DNA of 64,000 bases from Variovorax paradoxus (lineage in GTDB: Bacteria > Pseudomonadota > Gammaproteobacteria > Burkholderiales > Burkholderiaceae_C), in NCBI RefSeq assembly GCF_022009635.1, contig NZ_CP091716.1, forward strand, positions 6,035,501 to 6,099,500, written 5' to 3'. The translations under genes were made by a program, and so were the position numbers. Positions 1 to 10,007 of this stretch are shown here, piece after piece; the first letter of the stretch is position 1, and every line of letters starts with the position of its first letter. Below the pieces are notes generated by a model. The model did no database searches. It saw nothing but the letters and a program-made list of their open reading frames with translations, and was not told the DNA's origin.

Positions 1-1
1 C

Positions 2-883
2 GACCTTTCCGCGCCGGCCAAGCTCAACCTCTTCCTTCACATCACCGGCCGGCGCGACGACGGCTACCACCTGTTGCAATCGGTCTTCATGCTGATCGAC
101 TGGTGCGACACGCTGCATGTGGAATTGCGCCGCGACGGACAACTGAGCCGCGAAGACCTCACGACCGAATTGCCCGCCGACGACCTGGTCATTCGCGCGG
201 CACGTGCACTGCAGGCGTTCGCCGCACCCGGCCAGGGCGCGCACATCGGCGTGGCCAAGCATGTGCCGGCGCAGGCGGGCATGGGCGGAGGCTCTTCGGA
301 CGCTGCCACCTGCCTGCTCGCGCTGAACCGCCTGTGGGGGCTGAACCTGCCTCTCTCGCGACTTGCCCACATCGGGCTGAAGCTCGGTGCGGATGTGCCT
401 TTCTTTCTTGGCGGTCGCAATGCGTGGGTCGAGGGCGTCGGAGAGCAGCTGACACCGGTTACACTCCCTGCCGCACGTTTCGCGGTGGTCAAACCACCCG
501 AAGGACTCGATACCCGATTAATTTTTTCAGCAACAGATCTTGAACGTTCAACTCCTGTTGCTATAATCACAGGCTTTGCTGCAGAGAGCGAATCGCTCGA
601 AGCGACAAACCTGAAAAACTCGGTTCTGGGTGCTTCGGTTTTCGACTTCGGTCACAACGACCTGCAGCCGGTTGCCCAGCGACTTTGCCCCGCGGTCACC
701 GACGCCATCGAATGGCTCGGAGCCCAAGGGTTGAAGGCACGGATGACCGGCTCCGGAAGTTCGGTGTTCGCGAAAATGCCGCAAGCGCCGCAGGAAGCGG
801 AACTGCTGGAAGCCCCAAGGGGCTGGCAGGTTCGTAAATGCAGCAACCTGGAAGTTCATCCACTTTGGGGATGGGCAACCTGA
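2..883 (+). CDS. ispE: 4-diphosphocytidyl-2-C-methyl-D-erythritol kinase, 5' truncated by window
   Basis: Cytosolic GHMP-family kinase that phosphorylates CDP-methylerythritol in the MEP isoprenoid pathway. Reading from base 2, the frame gives APAKLNLFLHITGRRDDGYH, the conserved N-terminus of the family, so only a few residues and the start codon lie outside the window. The ATP-binding motif VPAQAGMGGGSSDAA is intact at about residue 95 of the visible part, and the C-terminal glycine-rich GHMP motif (MTGSGSSVF) is present. The stop is TGA at 881-883. The next gene on the same strand is a tRNA-Gln followed by prs, the usual betaproteobacterial neighbourhood. Family identification is firm; the exact start cannot be seen. 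Confidence 0.97.
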   Translation, partial: DLSAPAKLNLFLHITGRRDDGYHLLQSVFMLIDWCDTLHVELRRDGQLSREDLTTELPADDLVIRAARALQAFAAPGQGAHIGVAKHVPAQAGMGGGSSDAATCLLALNRLWGLNLPLSRLAHIGLKLGADVPFFLGGRNAWVEGVGEQLTPVTLPAARFAVVKPPEGLDTRLIFSATDLERSTPVAIITGFAAESESLEATNLKNSVLGASVFDFGHNDLQPVAQRLCPAVTDAIEWLGAQGLKARMTGSGSSVFAKMPQAPQEAELLEAPRGWQVRKCSNLEVHPLWGWAT

Positions 884-889
884 AGATGA

Positions 890-911
890 TCGAACCGTTC
901 ATTCGGTTCGA
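890..911 (+). other. Inverted repeat after ispE
   Basis: Perfect 8-bp arms (TCGAACCG / CGGTTCGA) around a 6-base loop, starting 7 bases after the ispE stop. There is no T-run behind it, so it is not a classical intrinsic terminator. It could stabilise the ispE 3' end or mark a processing point between ispE and the tRNA. Confidence 0.5.
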
Positions 912-924
912 TGCGACATATATC

Positions 925-948
925 GGTTGATGGTGAAAACCATCAACC
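925..948 (+). other. GAAA-loop hairpin directly before tRNA-Gln
   Basis: Perfect 10-bp stem (GGTTGATGGT / ACCATCAACC) closed by a GAAA tetraloop, a very stable RNA fold of the GNRA class. It ends 5 bases before the tRNA acceptor stem. Its role is unknown; a structured tRNA leader or processing signal is the simplest inference. Confidence 0.55.
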
Positions 949-953
949 CGTGT

Positions 954-1030
954 AGGGGAGTCGCCAAGCTGGTTAAGGCACTGGATTTTGATTCCAGCAT
1001 GCAAAGGTTCGAATCCTTTCTCCCCTGCCA
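954..1030 (+). tRNA. tRNA-Gln (anticodon TTG)
   Basis: Cloverleaf read by eye: acceptor AGGGGAG pairs with CTCCCCT (1020-1026), anticodon stem CTGGA (981-985) pairs with TCCAG (993-997), loop TTTTGAT with anticodon TTG at 988-990, T-loop GGTTCGAATCC. The discriminator G and an encoded CCA (1028-1030) end the gene. Position between ispE and prs is typical of betaproteobacteria. Confidence 0.96.
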
Positions 1031-1038
1031 AATTTCAA

Positions 1039-1070
1039 AGACTGCGGCCAAATGGCCGCAGTCTTCATTT
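1039..1070 (+). terminator. Hairpin terminator after tRNA-Gln
   Basis: Twelve-bp perfect stem AGACTGCGGCCA / TGGCCGCAGTCT (1039-1050 / 1053-1064) with a 2-base loop as written (probably wider when folded), then TCATTT. The T-tract is weak, but the stem strength and position 8 bases after the tRNA support termination or 3' processing. Confidence 0.7.
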
Positions 1071-1169
1071 GCAGCCCACCCGCTGCAATAATCGGCGGCC
1101 CACCGGTCGCCACGCATCACAAACCTTTTGGCGGCTTCCTAAGCCAACTTGCACTGCCGGGACGCGCTC

Positions 1170-2144
1170 ATGCAGGCTAATCACCCTGATTTCATGGTTT
1201 TCACCGGCAACGCCAATCCTGGCCTTGCCGCGGAAATCGCGCACAACCTCGGCACTTCGCTGGGCGCTGCCCGCGTAGGCCGCTTCTCGGACGGTGAAGT
1301 CACCGTCGAGATCAACCAGAACGTCCGTGCCCGCGACGTGTTCGTGGTGCAGTCGACCTGCGCCCCGACCAACGAAAACCTGATGGAACTGCTGATCATG
1401 GTCGACGCGCTCAAGCGCGCATCGGCCGAACGGATCAGCGCCGTGATTCCCTACTTCGGCTATGCCCGCCAGGACCGCCGCCCGCGCTCGAGCCGCGTGC
1501 CGATCTCGGCCAAGGTCGTGGCCAACCTGCTGGAAACCGTCGGCGTCGAGCGCGTGCTCACGATGGACCTGCACGCCGACCAGATCCAGGGCTTCTTCGA
1601 CATTCCGGTCGACAACATCTACGCCTCGCCGGTGCTGCTCGGCGACCTGCGCGCCAAGAACTACGAAGACCTGATTGTGGTCTCGCCCGACGTCGGCGGC
1701 GTGGTCCGTGCCCGCGCGCTGGCCAAGCAACTGAACTGCGACCTCGCCATCATCGACAAGCGCCGCCCGAAGGCCAATGTCAGCGAAGTCATGAACGTGA
1801 TCGGCGAGATCGACGGCCGCAACTGCGTGATCATGGACGACATGATCGACACCGCCGGCACGCTGGTCAAAGCAGCCGAAGTGCTGAAAGAGCGCGGCGC
1901 CAAGAGCGTCTACGCCTACTGCACGCACCCGATCTTCTCGGGCCCGGCCATCGAGCGCATCACGCAGGGTTCGGCCCTCGACGAAGTGGTCGTGACCAAC
2001 ACCATTCCCCTTTCCGACGGCGCCAATGCCTGCGGAAAGATCCGCCAGCTCTCCGTGGCACCGCTGATCGCCGAAACGATCCAGCGCATTGCCAAGGGCG
2101 AGTCGGTGATGAGTTTGTTCTCGGATCAGGACAACCTGTTCTGA
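1170..2144 (+). CDS. prs: Ribose-phosphate pyrophosphokinase (PRPP synthetase)
   Basis: Makes PRPP from ribose 5-phosphate and ATP for nucleotide, histidine and NAD synthesis; cytosolic. The 324-residue product is full length for the family. It has the N-terminal [10 protein letters not shown] segment, the flexible-loop [10 protein letters not shown], the divalent-cation site [11 protein letters not shown], and the PRPP-binding loop [11 protein letters not shown] near residue 220. I chose ATG 1170 (MQANHPDF) over a TTG seven codons upstream because the ATG gives the usual family N-terminus. It lies downstream of tRNA-Gln with a terminator between them, and an intrinsic terminator follows. Confidence 0.97.
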   Translation: MQANHPDFMVFTGNANPGLAAEIAHNLGTSLGAARVGRFSDGEVTVEINQNVRARDVFVVQSTCAPTNENLMELLIMVDALKRASAERISAVIPYFGYARQDRRPRSSRVPISAKVVANLLETVGVERVLTMDLHADQIQGFFDIPVDNIYASPVLLGDLRAKNYEDLIVVSPDVGGVVRARALAKQLNCDLAIIDKRRPKANVSEVMNVIGEIDGRNCVIMDDMIDTAGTLVKAAEVLKERGAKSVYAYCTHPIFSGPAIERITQGSALDEVVVTNTIPLSDGANACGKIRQLSVAPLIAETIQRIAKGESVMSLFSDQDNLF

Positions 2145-2159
2145 CCGGGGCATGAAGCG

Positions 2160-2184
2160 GGCCTCCTTCGCGGGAGGCCTTTTT
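2160..2184 (+). terminator. Intrinsic terminator after prs
   Basis: GGCCTCC (2160-2166) pairs with GGAGGCC (2173-2179) around loop TTCGCG, followed at once by five T (2180-2184). Placed 16 bases past the prs stop, it separates prs from rplY. Confidence 0.88.
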
Positions 2185-2230
2185 GAACCGGAGTCGCACT
2201 GGTCGCGGTGGACTCTCACAGGAGCTAGAT

Positions 2231-2911
2231 ATGAAATTCGTCGCTTTTGAGCGCGCAAAGCAGGGCACGGGTGCGAGCCGCCGTCTCCGCATCTCGGGCA
2301 AGACCCCCGGCATCGTCTACGGTGGCGACACCCAGCCGCAACTGATCGAGATCGATCACAACGCGCTGTGGCACGCCCTCAAGAAGGAAGCCTTCCATGC
2401 GAGCGTGCTCGAGATGGAAATCGGCGGCGCCGTCAGCAAGGTTCTGCTGCGCGACGTGCAATACCACCCGTTCCGTCAGCTGGTGCAGCACGTCGACTTC
2501 CAGCGCGTCGATGCCAAGACCCGCATGACCATGAAGGTGCCCGTGCACTTCAAGGGTGAAGAAGAATCCGAAGCCGTCAAGATCGACCTGAACCTGGTCA
2601 ATCACGTGACGACCGAACTCGAACTGAACTGCCTGCCGAGCGATCTGCCTGAGTTCATCGAAGTCGACCTGTCGGGCCTGAAGAAGAACGGCACCGTCAC
2701 GCTGAAGGACATCAAGCTGCCCAAGGGCGTGAAGTGGGTCAGCCACGGCAAGGTCAACCCGGTGCTGGCTTCGGCCGTGTCGCCGGCGGCTGAAGAAGTC
2801 GACGCTCCCGCCGAAGGCGCTGCCGATGCAGCCGCCGCAGCCGCACCGGCCGGCAAGGGTGGCAAGGCTCCCGCCGCCAAGACCCCCGCCGCAAAGACTG
2901 CCAAGAAGTAA
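2231..2911 (+). CDS. rplY: Ribosomal protein bL25, long Ctc/TL5 form
   Basis: 5S-rRNA-binding 50S protein; the long form carries a C-terminal TL5/CTC domain and is often called general stress protein Ctc. The product is 226 residues, against about 94 for the short E. coli form. The N-terminal L25 domain ([20 protein letters not shown]) is followed from about residue 100 by the beta-rich CTC domain. The last ~45 residues are an Ala/Lys-rich low-complexity tail, common in betaproteobacteria. An AGGAG at 2219-2223 precedes ATG 2231 and decides the start over an in-frame upstream codon at 2183. Sits in the common prs-rplY-pth order. Confidence 0.96.
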   Translation: MKFVAFERAKQGTGASRRLRISGKTPGIVYGGDTQPQLIEIDHNALWHALKKEAFHASVLEMEIGGAVSKVLLRDVQYHPFRQLVQHVDFQRVDAKTRMTMKVPVHFKGEEESEAVKIDLNLVNHVTTELELNCLPSDLPEFIEVDLSGLKKNGTVTLKDIKLPKGVKWVSHGKVNPVLASAVSPAAEEVDAPAEGAADAAAAAAPAGKGGKAPAAKTPAAKTAKK

Positions 2912-2932
2912 GCTTCTTTCACATTCGTTGCT

Positions 2933-2968
2933 GCAGAAGGCCCGCCTCGTGCGGGCCTTCTGCTTTTT
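2933..2968 (+). terminator. Intrinsic terminator after rplY
   Basis: Thirteen-bp perfect stem (2933-2945 with 2951-2963; arm GCAGAAGGCCCGC), loop CTCGT, then TTTTT at 2964-2968. One of the strongest terminators in the window. Confidence 0.93.
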
Positions 2969-2989
2969 CACGGCAGGATAATCCCGACC

Positions 2990-3622
2990 ATGATCAAGTT
3001 GTTCGTCGGCCTCGGAAACCCGGGCCCTGAGTACGAAGCCACGCGGCACAACGCGGGCTTCTGGTGGATCGACGCCCTGGCGCGCGACTGGAAACTCAAC
3101 CTCGTGCCCGAGCGCGGCTACCACGGCCTCGCGGCGCGCGCCAACATCGGCGGCCAGAGCATCTGGCTGCTGGAGCCGCAGACCTTCATGAACCTGTCGG
3201 GCAAGTCGGTGGCGGCGCTCGCGCGCTTCTTCAAGATCGCGCCCGAAGAAATCCTGGTGGTGCACGACGAGCTCGACGTGGTGCCCGGCCAGGCCAAGCT
3301 CAAGTTCGGCGGCAGCCATGCCGGCCACAACGGCCTGCGCGACATCCATGCGCAGCTCGGCACGGGCGACTACTGGCGGCTGCGCCTGGGCATCGGCCAC
3401 CCCGGCGTGAAGTCCGAGGTCGTCAACTGGGTGCTCAAGAAGCCGCTCAAGGAACAACGCGAAGCGATCGAAGACGCCATCGTCCGTACGCTGCATGCCA
3501 CACCCGCGCTGGTGGCGGGCGAGATGGAAAAAGCGACGTTGCTGATTCACACGAGCAAACCGCCCCGGCCCAAACCGCCGCGGAGGGAGCCCGGCGACGG
3601 GGGCACGCCTGCCGCCACCTAG
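2990..3622 (+). CDS. pth: Peptidyl-tRNA hydrolase
   Basis: Releases peptides from prematurely dropped peptidyl-tRNA, recycling tRNA in the cytosol. The 210-residue product starts [15 protein letters not shown] with Asn10 and the catalytic His in TRHNAGF at about residue 20. The motifs [18 protein letters not shown] and [13 protein letters not shown] follow in family order. The last ~20 residues are a proline/arginine-rich extension beyond the ~194-residue E. coli enzyme. Third gene of the prs-rplY-pth run, but separated from rplY by a strong terminator, so it needs its own promoter, which I could not identify. Confidence 0.97.
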   Translation: MIKLFVGLGNPGPEYEATRHNAGFWWIDALARDWKLNLVPERGYHGLAARANIGGQSIWLLEPQTFMNLSGKSVAALARFFKIAPEEILVVHDELDVVPGQAKLKFGGSHAGHNGLRDIHAQLGTGDYWRLRLGIGHPGVKSEVVNWVLKKPLKEQREAIEDAIVRTLHATPALVAGEMEKATLLIHTSKPPRPKPPRREPGDGGTPAAT

Positions 3623-3658
3623 CCGGCCATCGGAGCGCAGGAGGGAGAGAAATAAAAA

Positions 3659-4489
<831 letters not shown>

Positions 4490-4535
4490 TCACGGCACAT
4501 TTGTTGCAGGAGTCAGTTATGCTGCGCCCCGCCCC

Positions 4536-5486
4536 ATGAGTCTGTTTCTATTCAAGCGCCTCGCCACGCTGATCGGCACGCTGATCGGCGCCTCGGTCAT
4601 CGTTTTCCTCGTCCTCGAGATCCTGCCCGGCAACGCCGCGCAGATGCTCATGGGACCCGACGCCTCGCCCGAAGCTGTCGCCGCCCTCGCCACAAAACTC
4701 GGCCTCGACCAGCCCGCGTGGACGCGCTATTGGCACTGGATCGGCGGCCTGCTGACCGGAAACCTCGGCGACAGCTACGCCTACAGCTCGCCGGTGCTCG
4801 ACCTGATCCTCGAGCGCCTGGCGCTCACCATGCCGCTGGCCCTGCTGGCGATGTTCTTCACCACGGTCATCGCACTGCTGGTGGGCGTGACCGCCGCCGC
4901 GCGCCACAACAAGCTGGGCGACGTCGGGCTGATGGGCATGGCCCAGGTTGGTATCGCGATTCCCAATTTCTGGTTCGCGATCCTGCTGATCCTCGTGTTC
5001 TCGGTGAAGCTGCAGTGGTTCTCCGCCGGCGGCTTCGAGGGCTGGGGCGACGGCTTCTTCTCGGGCATCAAGTCGCTGTTGCTGCCTGCCCTGTCTCTTG
5101 CGGTGGTGCAAGCCGCGATCCTCGCGCGCATCACGCGCTCGGCCGTGCTGGAAGTGATGCGCGAAGACTTCGTGCGCACCGCGCGCGCCAAGGGCGTGTC
5201 TCAGCGCATGGTGCTGTGGACCCATGTGCTGCGCAACGCCATGATCCCGGTCATCACCGTCATGGGCATGCAGTTCTCCGAGCTGCTGGCCGGCACCATC
5301 GTGGTGGAGAACGTGTTCTATCTTCCCGGCCTCGGCCGGCTGATCTTCCAGGCCATCAGCAACCGCGACCTGATCGTGGTGCGCAACTGCGTGATGCTGC
5401 TGGCGGCCATGGTCGTCATCGTGAATTTCGTGGTCGACGTGCTCTACGCCGTCATCGACCCGCGCATCAAGGCCAGCGACATATGA
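4536..5486 (+). CDS. ABC transporter permease, DppB/OppB family
   Basis: Inner-membrane permease of a peptide/nickel/opine-type importer. The 316-residue product has the N-terminal helix KRLATLIGTLIGASVIVFLV, the ILPGNAAQ motif of the OppB family, about six membrane segments, and the ATPase-coupling EAA loop at EDFVRTARAKGVSQRMVLWT. ATG 4536 gives the standard N-terminus; the frame is open further upstream without similarity. First gene of an operon; its stop overlaps the next start (ATGA at 5483-5486). Substrate cannot be read from the permease alone. Confidence 0.93.
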   Translation: MSLFLFKRLATLIGTLIGASVIVFLVLEILPGNAAQMLMGPDASPEAVAALATKLGLDQPAWTRYWHWIGGLLTGNLGDSYAYSSPVLDLILERLALTMPLALLAMFFTTVIALLVGVTAAARHNKLGDVGLMGMAQVGIAIPNFWFAILLILVFSVKLQWFSAGGFEGWGDGFFSGIKSLLLPALSLAVVQAAILARITRSAVLEVMREDFVRTARAKGVSQRMVLWTHVLRNAMIPVITVMGMQFSELLAGTIVVENVFYLPGLGRLIFQAISNRDLIVVRNCVMLLAAMVVIVNFVVDVLYAVIDPRIKASDI

Positions 5487-6358
5487 GCAGCATCACCGCT
5501 CCCAGCGCCGCCGCGCTCAAGGTGCCGGGCTTCTGGCGCCGCGCGCTGCATCACCGCAGCTTCGTGCTCGGCGGCATCCTCACCCTGCTCCTGCTGCTGG
5601 CCGCCGCCGTCTCGCTGGTGTGGACGCCGTGGTCGCCCTACGACATGGACATGGCCAACAAGCTCAAGCCGCCGATGGCTTCGCACTGGCTGGGCACCGA
5701 CACCTACGGGCGCGACGTGGCCTCGCTGCTGCTGGTGGGTGCGCGCGCGTCCATCCTGGTGGGCGTGATCGCGGTGGGCATCGGCCTGGTAGTCGGCACC
5801 GCCCTGGGCCTGCTCGCCGCCGCCCGGCGCGGCTGGGTCGAGGAAGCCATCATGCGGCTGACCGACTTCTCGCTCGCCTTCCCCGCGATCCTTTCGGCCA
5901 TCATGCTGACCGCCGTGTTCGGCGCGGGCATCGTGAATGCCATCGTGGCCATCGGCATCTACAACATCCCGACCTTCGCGCGCATCACGCGCGCGTCGGC
6001 CAATGCCATCTGGTCGCGCGAGTACGTGGCCGCCGCGCGCGCCTGCGGCAAGGGCTCGTTCGCCATCACCATGCAGCATGTGCTGCCGAACATCTCGGCC
6101 GTGCTGATCGTGCAGATCACCATCCGCTTCGCCATCGCCATCCTCGCGGAGGCCGCGCTCTCCTACCTCGGCCTGGGCACGCAGCCGCCGCAGCCGTCGT
6201 GGGGCCGCATGCTCAGCGAAGCGCAGACGATGATGTTCCAGTCGCCCCTGCTCGCGGTGTTCCCCGGCATGGCCATCGCGTTCGCGGTGCTCGGCCTGAA
6301 CCTGCTGGGCGACGGGCTGCGCGACCTGCTCGATCCACGGCTTGCACGGGCGAGGTAA
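5483..6358 (+). CDS. ABC transporter permease, DppC/OppC family
   Basis: Second membrane subunit, 291 residues, pairing with the preceding DppB-type permease. It shows the OppC N-terminal domain with SHWLGTDTYGRDVAS, a family hallmark, then five further membrane segments and the EAA loop at REYVAAARACGKGSFAIT. It ends in the conserved GLRDLLDPRLA. ATG 5483 overlaps the stop of the first permease, which implies translational coupling. Five bases separate it from the first ATPase gene. Confidence 0.94.
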   Translation: MSSITAPSAAALKVPGFWRRALHHRSFVLGGILTLLLLLAAAVSLVWTPWSPYDMDMANKLKPPMASHWLGTDTYGRDVASLLLVGARASILVGVIAVGIGLVVGTALGLLAAARRGWVEEAIMRLTDFSLAFPAILSAIMLTAVFGAGIVNAIVAIGIYNIPTFARITRASANAIWSREYVAAARACGKGSFAITMQHVLPNISAVLIVQITIRFAIAILAEAALSYLGLGTQPPQPSWGRMLSEAQTMMFQSPLLAVFPGMAIAFAVLGLNLLGDGLRDLLDPRLARAR

Positions 6359-6363
6359 GCAAG

Positions 6364-7349
6364 ATGCCACTGCTTCAGGTCAAGGACCTGCACATCGAAC
6401 TGCAGACGCAGCGCGGCCCCGCCGAGGCGGTACGCGGCATCGACTTCACGCTGGAGCGCGGCGAGACGCTGGGCATCGTCGGCGAGTCGGGCTGCGGCAA
6501 ATCGATCACCGTGATGTCGCTCATGGGCCTCTTGCCATCGACCGCCAAGGTCACGGGCAGCATCCGCTTCGACGGCACCGAACTGGTCGGCCGCGACGAA
6601 AAAGACATGTGCCAGATCCGCGGCAACCGCATCGGCATGATCTTCCAGGAGCCGATGACGGCGCTGAACCCGGTGCACACCATCGCACGCCAGGTCGGCG
6701 AGCCGCTGCGGCTGCACCGCGGTCTCTCGAAGGCCGATGCGCGCAAGGAAGTGCTCGCGCTGCTCGAACGCGTGGGCATCCCCGACGCGGCTTCACGCCT
6801 CGACGCCTATCCGCACCAGTTCTCCGGCGGCCAGAGGCAGCGCATCGGCATCGCGATGGCATTGGCTTGCGGGCCCGATCTGCTGATCGCCGACGAGCCC
6901 ACCACCGCGCTCGACGTCACCATCCAGAAGCAGATCCTCGAGCTGATCCAGAGTCTCGTGGCCGAGCGCGGCATGGCGCTGATCTTGATCTCGCACGACC
7001 TGGGCGTGATCGCCCAGACCGTGTCGAAGATGCTCGTGATGTACGGCGGCAGCGTGGTCGAGAGCGGCCCGACCGAGGCCGTGTTCGCGCGCCGCGCCCA
7101 CCCCTACACGCAAGGCCTGTTCGCCGCGCGCCCCGCCATCGGCGCGCCGCGCGGCCTGCGCCTGGCCACCATCAAGGGCAGCGTGCCCGAGCTGGTCGAC
7201 CTGCCCAAGGGCTGCCCGTTCGCGGGCCGCTGCAGCTACACCGTCGATGCGTGCCACACCACGCGGCCGCCGGCGACGATGCTGCCGCACGACCATGCGG
7301 TGCGCTGTATCCGCCTCGAAGAGATCGCGACCGAAGTCGCTGCCGCGCC

Positions 7350-7353
<4 letters not shown>
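6364..7353 (+). CDS. ABC transporter ATPase, DppD/OppD family
   Basis: ATP-hydrolysing subunit, 329 residues. Walker A GESGCGKS (~residue 40), Q-loop FQEP, signature FSGGQRQRIGIA, Walker B LLIADEPTTALD and the switch His in ISHD are all intact. The C-terminal oligopeptide-transporter extension (GCPFAGRCSYTVDAC) holds three cysteines of the kind that bind a [4Fe-4S] cluster in DppD-type subunits. The stop overlaps the next start by ATGA at 7350-7353. Confidence 0.95.
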
Positions 7354-8180
<827 letters not shown>

Positions 8181-8190
8181 GCGGGCTGAC

Positions 8191-8207
8191 ACCGGCGTGT
8201 CGCCGGT
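8191..8207 (+). other. Hairpin between ATPase and binding-protein genes
   Basis: ACCGGCG / CGCCGGT with a 3-base loop as written, 10 bases after the ATPase stop and without a T-run. Such structures often lie between transporter and binding-protein genes and can adjust relative mRNA levels; that role is inference here. Confidence 0.4.
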
Positions 8208-8300
8208 CGTTCTTAGGATGAGTCGGTCATAAGCATCTGGTTGCGCGAAGGCCGCCACCTCGCGGATGATGCTTGCCCCCTGTTCCGAGGACACCGCTTC

Positions 8301-9794
8301 ATGCTCAAACGACGCACCCTGCTCGCCACCGGCGCCGCAGCCCTGACACCGCTGGCCCTGCCGACCATCGCGCTGGCGCAAAGAAAAAAAGATGCGCTCG
8401 TTATCGGCCTCACGCTCGAGCCCACGGGCCTGGACCCCACGGCCAAGGCCGGCGCCGAGATCGCGGAAGTGGTGCTCTACACCGTGTTCGAGACGCTCAC
8501 CAAGATCAACTCCGACGGCGGCGTCACGCCGCTGCTGGCCGAGAGCTGGGAGGTCTCGCCCGACCTGAAGACCTACACCTTCAAGCTCAGGCGCGGCGTG
8601 AAGTTCCAGAACGGCGAGCCCTTCAACGCGCAGAGCGTGAAGTTCTCGTTCGACCGCGCGGCAGCCGCCAACAGCACCAACAAGGACAAGCGCACCTTCA
8701 CCAACATCGCGACGCAGGTGGTCGACGAGCACACGGTGGTGCTGATCAACAAGGAGATCGAGCCCGACCTGCTCTTCCTGCTGGGCCAGGCCTCCGCCAT
8801 CCTGGTCGAGCCCAAGAGCGTCGAGACCAATGCCACCAAGCCCGTCGGCACCGGCCCCTACAGGCTCGACAACTGGGCCAAGGGCTCGAGCATCGTGCTC
8901 GCCAAGTGGGACGGCTGGCGCGGCGCCGACACGGTGCAGATCCGCAAGGCCACCTTCCGCTTCATCTCCGAGCCGGCCGCGCAGACCGCCGCGCTACTGT
9001 CGAACGACATCGACCTGTTCCCGCATGCCTCGGTGTCGCGCAGCCTGTCGCAGTTCCAGAACGACAAGCGCTTCCAGATCGTCTTCAACGCCTCGCTCGG
9101 CAAGACCATCCTGGCCATCAACAACAAGCGCAAGCCGCTGGACGACGTGCGCGTGCGCCGCGCCATCTCGGCGGCCATCGACCGCAAGGCCGTGATCGAC
9201 GCGGCGGTGGACGGCCGCGGCGTGCCCATCGGCAGCCACTACGTGCCGGGCCTGCCCGGCTATGTCGACACCACCGGCGTCAACCCGTACAACATCGAGA
9301 AGGCCAAGAAGCTGCTGGCCGAGGCCGGCGTGAAGACGCCGCTGGAGCTCGAACTGGTGCTGCCGCCCCCGCCCTACGCGCGCCAGGGCGGCGAGCTGAT
9401 CGCAGCGCAGCTCGCCAAGATCGGCATCGTCGCGAAGATCCAGAACGTCGAGTGGGCGCAGTGGATCAGCGGCACCTACGGCAACAAGAACTACGACCTC
9501 TCGCTCATCCTGCACGTCGAGCCCTTCGACCTGGTGAACTACACCAAGCCGGAGTACTACTGGGGCTACCAGTCCGCCAGGTTCAACGAGGCGTTCGACA
9601 AGGCCCGCAACGCGGCGCGCCCCGCCGACCGCCTGCGCTACCTCGGCGACGCGCAGCGGCTGCTGGCGGAAGACGCGGCCAATGTCTTCCTGTTCCAGCC
9701 GCAGTTCATCACCATCGCCGGGCGCAACCTGCGCGGGCTGTGGAAGGACGCGCCGATCTTCGTGAACGACATCGCGGCGCTGTCCTGGGCCTGA
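8301..9794 (+). CDS. Periplasmic solute-binding protein, family 5 (first copy)
   Basis: Extracytoplasmic binding protein (SBP_bac_5 fold) feeding the adjacent importer; 497 residues. N-terminus MLKRRTLLATGAAALTPLAL is a signal peptide with a twin arginine, so Tat or Sec export is possible, with cleavage likely after ALA. Family landmarks are the LEPTGLDPTAK start, LLAESWEVSPDLKTYTFKLR, PVGTGPYRLDNW and the DDVRVRRAISAAIDR hinge. It is a close paralogue of the next gene. ATG 8301 is chosen because it gives the complete signal peptide; the frame is open upstream without similarity. Confidence 0.94.
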   Translation: MLKRRTLLATGAAALTPLALPTIALAQRKKDALVIGLTLEPTGLDPTAKAGAEIAEVVLYTVFETLTKINSDGGVTPLLAESWEVSPDLKTYTFKLRRGVKFQNGEPFNAQSVKFSFDRAAAANSTNKDKRTFTNIATQVVDEHTVVLINKEIEPDLLFLLGQASAILVEPKSVETNATKPVGTGPYRLDNWAKGSSIVLAKWDGWRGADTVQIRKATFRFISEPAAQTAALLSNDIDLFPHASVSRSLSQFQNDKRFQIVFNASLGKTILAINNKRKPLDDVRVRRAISAAIDRKAVIDAAVDGRGVPIGSHYVPGLPGYVDTTGVNPYNIEKAKKLLAEAGVKTPLELELVLPPPPYARQGGELIAAQLAKIGIVAKIQNVEWAQWISGTYGNKNYDLSLILHVEPFDLVNYTKPEYYWGYQSARFNEAFDKARNAARPADRLRYLGDAQRLLAEDAANVFLFQPQFITIAGRNLRGLWKDAPIFVNDIAALSWA

Positions 9795-10007
9795 GCCCGA
9801 CCGCCCCCGGCATACGGGAACGTCCCGAGGAAAAACCGCCCCGCGGGCCGCTCCGCGGCGCGCGGGCTGCGAGAGAATGACCGGCTGCGCACGTGGCATC
9901 TTTCGTGCTGCGTGTCGTGTCTTTCGCGGCGTCGCGCCTCCCTTCGGGGCATGGCACGCGCCGAAGCAGTCATTCGAACCTGGCTTGTTTTTCCGGAGAT
10001 CACACGT

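Noticed and set aside
8191..8207. Hairpin after the second transporter ATPase as an intrinsic terminator
   Set aside because: There is no T-tract behind it, and genes on both sides form one functional set.
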